From assembly GCA_023387935.1 (NCBI GenBank), contig JAEWHG010000220.1, positions 1 to 15,252 on the forward strand: 15,252 nucleotides of DNA, read 5' to 3'. Of this stretch, positions 13,445 to 15,252 are shown piece by piece. Position 1 is the first letter of the stretch. The number at the start of each line of letters is the position of its first letter. Source of the stretch: Bacillota bacterium. Lineage in GTDB: Bacteria; Bacillota; Clostridia; Peptostreptococcales; Natronincolaceae. The translations under genes were made by a program, and so were the position numbers. Under the pieces are notes generated by a model. The model saw only the letters and a program-made list of their open reading frames with translations, was not told where the DNA came from and ran no database searches.

Positions 13445-14290
13445 ATGAAATTTGAAAAGAGAAATGTAAATAAAAAAAGTGGAATAAGTCAGGGCTTTAA
13501 AAAGTATTCCGTGTTGATCATGGTATTAGTTAGTATTTTAGCACTTTCTGCATGTGGAAAGAGTAATACTGCTACTATGGATTTGGAGCAAATTAAAGAA
13601 AGAGGCTATATTGTAATGGGTTTGGATGATACTTTTGCACCGATGGGCTTTAGAGATACTTCAGGAGAATTAGTAGGCTTTGATGTTGATTTGGCTAAAG
13701 AAGTTTTTAAAAGAGCAGGAATTGAGGTTAGATTTCAGCCAATTCAATGGTCTATGAAGGAAACAGAGCTGAACAGTGGCAATATAGATTTAATTTGGAA
13801 TGGATATTCTATTAATGATGAAAGAAAAGCGAAGGTAGCTTTTACAAAGCCATACCTTGAAAATAATCAAATAATTATTGCATTGTCAGATTCGGAAATA
13901 GAGACGAGGGAAGATTTAAAAGGTAAGAATATATCTGTTCAAAATGGTTCAACAGCATATGATGCCGTAATGGTATATGCTGATTTAGTTAAAGCGTTTA
14001 ATGGCGGTGAACCTACATTATTCGATACAAATAATGAAGCTTTTATGGATTTAGAAGCTGGAAGAACAGATGCTGTTGTAGCAGATGAAGTACTTTCAAG
14101 ATATTATATCAAACAAAAGGGTGAGGAAAAGTATAAGGTTTTAGAAGATGATTTTGGAAAGGAAGAATACGGAATAGGCATTAGAAAAACATCTACAGAT
14201 CTTTTGAAATTAGTGAATGAGACTTTTGATGAAATGAGAGCAGACGGAGCATATGACGAAATATACAGTAAATGGTTTGGTCAAAAGTAA
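13445..14290 (+). CDS. Polar amino acid ABC transporter, substrate-binding lipoprotein
   Basis: The preferred start is ATG at 13445, nine bases after GGGAG (13431-13435), giving 281 residues; the ATG at 13436 would touch the ribosome site. A basic N-terminus and a hydrophobic segment end in LSAC with the lipidated cysteine at C37, so the protein is tethered outside the membrane. The mature part is a bacterial type 3 extracellular solute-binding protein (HisJ/GlnH type): YIVMGLDDTFAPMGF, LVGFDVDLAKEVFKRAGI, then DLIWNGYSINDERKAKVAFTKPYL, the classic signature around the Arg that binds the substrate carboxylate, and a C-terminal YDEIYSKWFG. It captures an amino acid for the permease 25 bases downstream. 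The T-box in front suggests supply of one specific amino acid, proline by specifier position, but binding-protein sequence alone cannot name it. Confidence 0.93.
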   Translation: MKFEKRNVNKKSGISQGFKKYSVLIMVLVSILALSACGKSNTATMDLEQIKERGYIVMGLDDTFAPMGFRDTSGELVGFDVDLAKEVFKRAGIEVRFQPIQWSMKETELNSGNIDLIWNGYSINDERKAKVAFTKPYLENNQIIIALSDSEIETREDLKGKNISVQNGSTAYDAVMVYADLVKAFNGGEPTLFDTNNEAFMDLEAGRTDAVVADEVLSRYYIKQKGEEKYKVLEDDFGKEEYGIGIRKTSTDLLKLVNETFDEMRADGAYDEIYSKWFGQK

Positions 14291-14315
14291 TTATATTTTA
14301 CAGGAGGTGTAGAAA

Positions 14316-14957
14316 ATGTCGTATATATATTCACTTTTGCCTTCCATAATCTCGGGGCTATTTACTACTCTGGAAGTATTTATAATAACACTGCTGTTTT
14401 CTATACCTTTAGGTTTTGTAGTGGCCTTTGGAAGGACTTCTAAGATAAAAATAATAAGCGCAGCGATTCAATTCTATATTTTGATTATGAGAGGTACTCC
14501 GTTGTTACTTCAGCTAGTGTTTGTTTTTTTTGGTCTTCCTTATGTGGGCATAACCTTGGATAGAAAAACTGCAGCCCTTGTAACCTTTGTTCTAAACTAT
14601 GCTGCATATTTTGCAGAAATTTTTAGAGGGGGTATAGAATCTATCAGTGTTGGTCAATATGAAGGTGCCGCTGTACTAGGCTTAAGTAAACGAAGAACCC
14701 TTACAAGGATTATACTTCCTCAGGTATTTAAAATAGTTCTTCCATCCGTTGGTAATGAAGTAATTACTTTGGTTAAGGATACTTCCTTGGTATATGTTGT
14801 TGGTTTAGGCGAACTTTTAAGAGCAGGACAAATTGCAACGAATAGGGATGCTTCTCTTGTTCCTCTTATAGCTGTTGGTGTGGTTTATCTTTTGATAATT
14901 ATGGTGTTAACTGAAGTTTTTAAAAAGCTAGAGCTTAAATATTCTTATTACAAATAA
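14316..14957 (+). CDS. Polar amino acid ABC transporter, permease
   Basis: A 213-residue inner-membrane protein with about five helices, of the HisM/GlnP (His/Glu/Gln/Arg/opine) permease family and typical length. MRGTPLLLQ (58-66) is the family motif after helix 2, and QYEGAAVLGLSKRRTL with IILPQ (124-146) is the EAA loop that docks on the ATPase. The start is ATG at 14316 behind AGGAGGTG, 25 bases after the binding-protein stop. Such permeases usually act as a homodimer when only one is encoded, which appears to be the case here. The ATPase gene follows after 93 bases that contain two hairpins. Confidence 0.95.
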   Translation: MSYIYSLLPSIISGLFTTLEVFIITLLFSIPLGFVVAFGRTSKIKIISAAIQFYILIMRGTPLLLQLVFVFFGLPYVGITLDRKTAALVTFVLNYAAYFAEIFRGGIESISVGQYEGAAVLGLSKRRTLTRIILPQVFKIVLPSVGNEVITLVKDTSLVYVVGLGELLRAGQIATNRDASLVPLIAVGVVYLLIIMVLTEVFKKLELKYSYYK

Positions 14958-14963
14958 AATTAC

Positions 14964-15014
14964 GCAACTGGTGTTGCTCCATGGCGCACTCAATTTTTAA
15001 CTTTTGTTAAAAAT
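14964..15014 (+). repeat. Two hairpins between permease and ATPase genes
   Basis: GCAAC (14964-14968) pairs with GTTGC (14973-14977) around TGGT. ATTTTTAAC (14993-15001) pairs with GTTAAAAAT (15006-15014) around TTTT. Neither is followed by a T-run, so termination is unlikely. They may act as processing or stability elements that set the ratio of ATPase to permease. Confidence 0.5.
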
Positions 15015-15050
15015 CTCAAGTGCTAAAAGTAGGGAACAGGAGGGACTAAA

Positions 15051-15252
15051 ATGAGTTTAAAGGTTGAAGGATTATATAAAAGCTTTGGTGGTAATATTGT
15101 ATTAAATAATATTGCATTTAAAGTGAATAAAGGAGAAATAGTAACGGTAATTGGCCCTTCTGGCGCAGGAAAAACAACTCTTTTAAGATGCATAAATGGT
15201 CTTGAAAAATGTGATAATGGAACGATTGAAATTGATGGGAGCTACTTGTGCA
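15051..15252 (+). CDS. Polar amino acid ABC transporter, ATP-binding subunit (3' end outside window)
   Basis: The gene begins with ATG at 15051 behind AGGAGGG (15039-15045) and is cut by the window edge after 67 codons. The N-terminus MSLKVEGLYKSFGG is the usual start of GlnQ/HisP-type ATPases. GPSGAGKTT (35-43) is a complete Walker A with K41, followed by LLRCINGLE, typical of the polar amino acid transporter branch. The Q-loop, LSGGQ signature and Walker B lie beyond the window. It energises the permease at 14316-14957. Confidence 0.95.
   Translation, partial: MSLKVEGLYKSFGGNIVLNNIAFKVNKGEIVTVIGPSGAGKTTLLRCINGLEKCDNGTIEIDGSYLC

Overview
This is an AT-rich, low-GC Gram-positive (Firmicutes) chromosome segment, most likely from an anaerobic, amino-acid-fermenting member of the Clostridia. 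The evidence is consistent: AGGAGG-type ribosome sites before every gene, ATG/TTG starts, a T-box riboswitch, SLH-domain surface proteins, a lipoprotein-type solute-binding protein, and the lysine-fermentation enzymes Kal and Kce. An assignment to an Alkaliphilus/Peptostreptococcaceae-like lineage is inference only.

Region 1 (1-6074, + strand) encodes four exported or surface proteins. They are the C-terminal part of a fibronectin-III protein (cut by the window edge), a 550-residue secreted protein that I read as six divergent tandem beta repeats, a protein with three C-terminal SLH domains, and a protein with three N-terminal SLH domains followed by five tandem beta repeats. The first three are packed like an operon; the fourth follows after 163 bases containing a strong hairpin. 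Three hairpins at 6085-6206 separate this region from the next.

Region 2 (6217-9447, - strand) holds two tandem paralogous sodium-coupled transporters of the neurotransmitter:sodium symporter (NSS) family. Each has its own leader, and each leader carries an orphan Shine-Dalgarno sequence far upstream of the real one.

Region 3 (about 9684-11857, + strand) is a kal-kce-talC operon: 3-aminobutyryl-CoA ammonia-lyase, 3-keto-5-aminohexanoate cleavage enzyme and a small transaldolase, ended by a perfect 15-bp terminator. Kal and Kce catalyse neighbouring steps of lysine fermentation to acetate and butyrate; TalC belongs to the non-oxidative pentose phosphate pathway. The next gene, glpX (class II fructose-1,6-bisphosphatase), has its own promoter and fits a gluconeogenic/pentose role during growth on amino acids.

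Region 4 (13024-15252, + strand) is a polar amino acid ABC transporter: binding lipoprotein, permease and the start of the ATPase. It is preceded by a consensus promoter and a complete T-box leader with antiterminator and terminator. The position of the specifier suggests a proline codon, but the antiterminator bulge does not fit a usual tRNA-Pro. No CRISPR array, tRNA, rRNA, intact insertion sequence or phage gene was seen. The items most worth a second look are the repeat-rich surface-protein cluster, the conflicting T-box specificity signals, the orphan Shine-Dalgarno elements, and the coupling of talC to lysine-fermentation genes.
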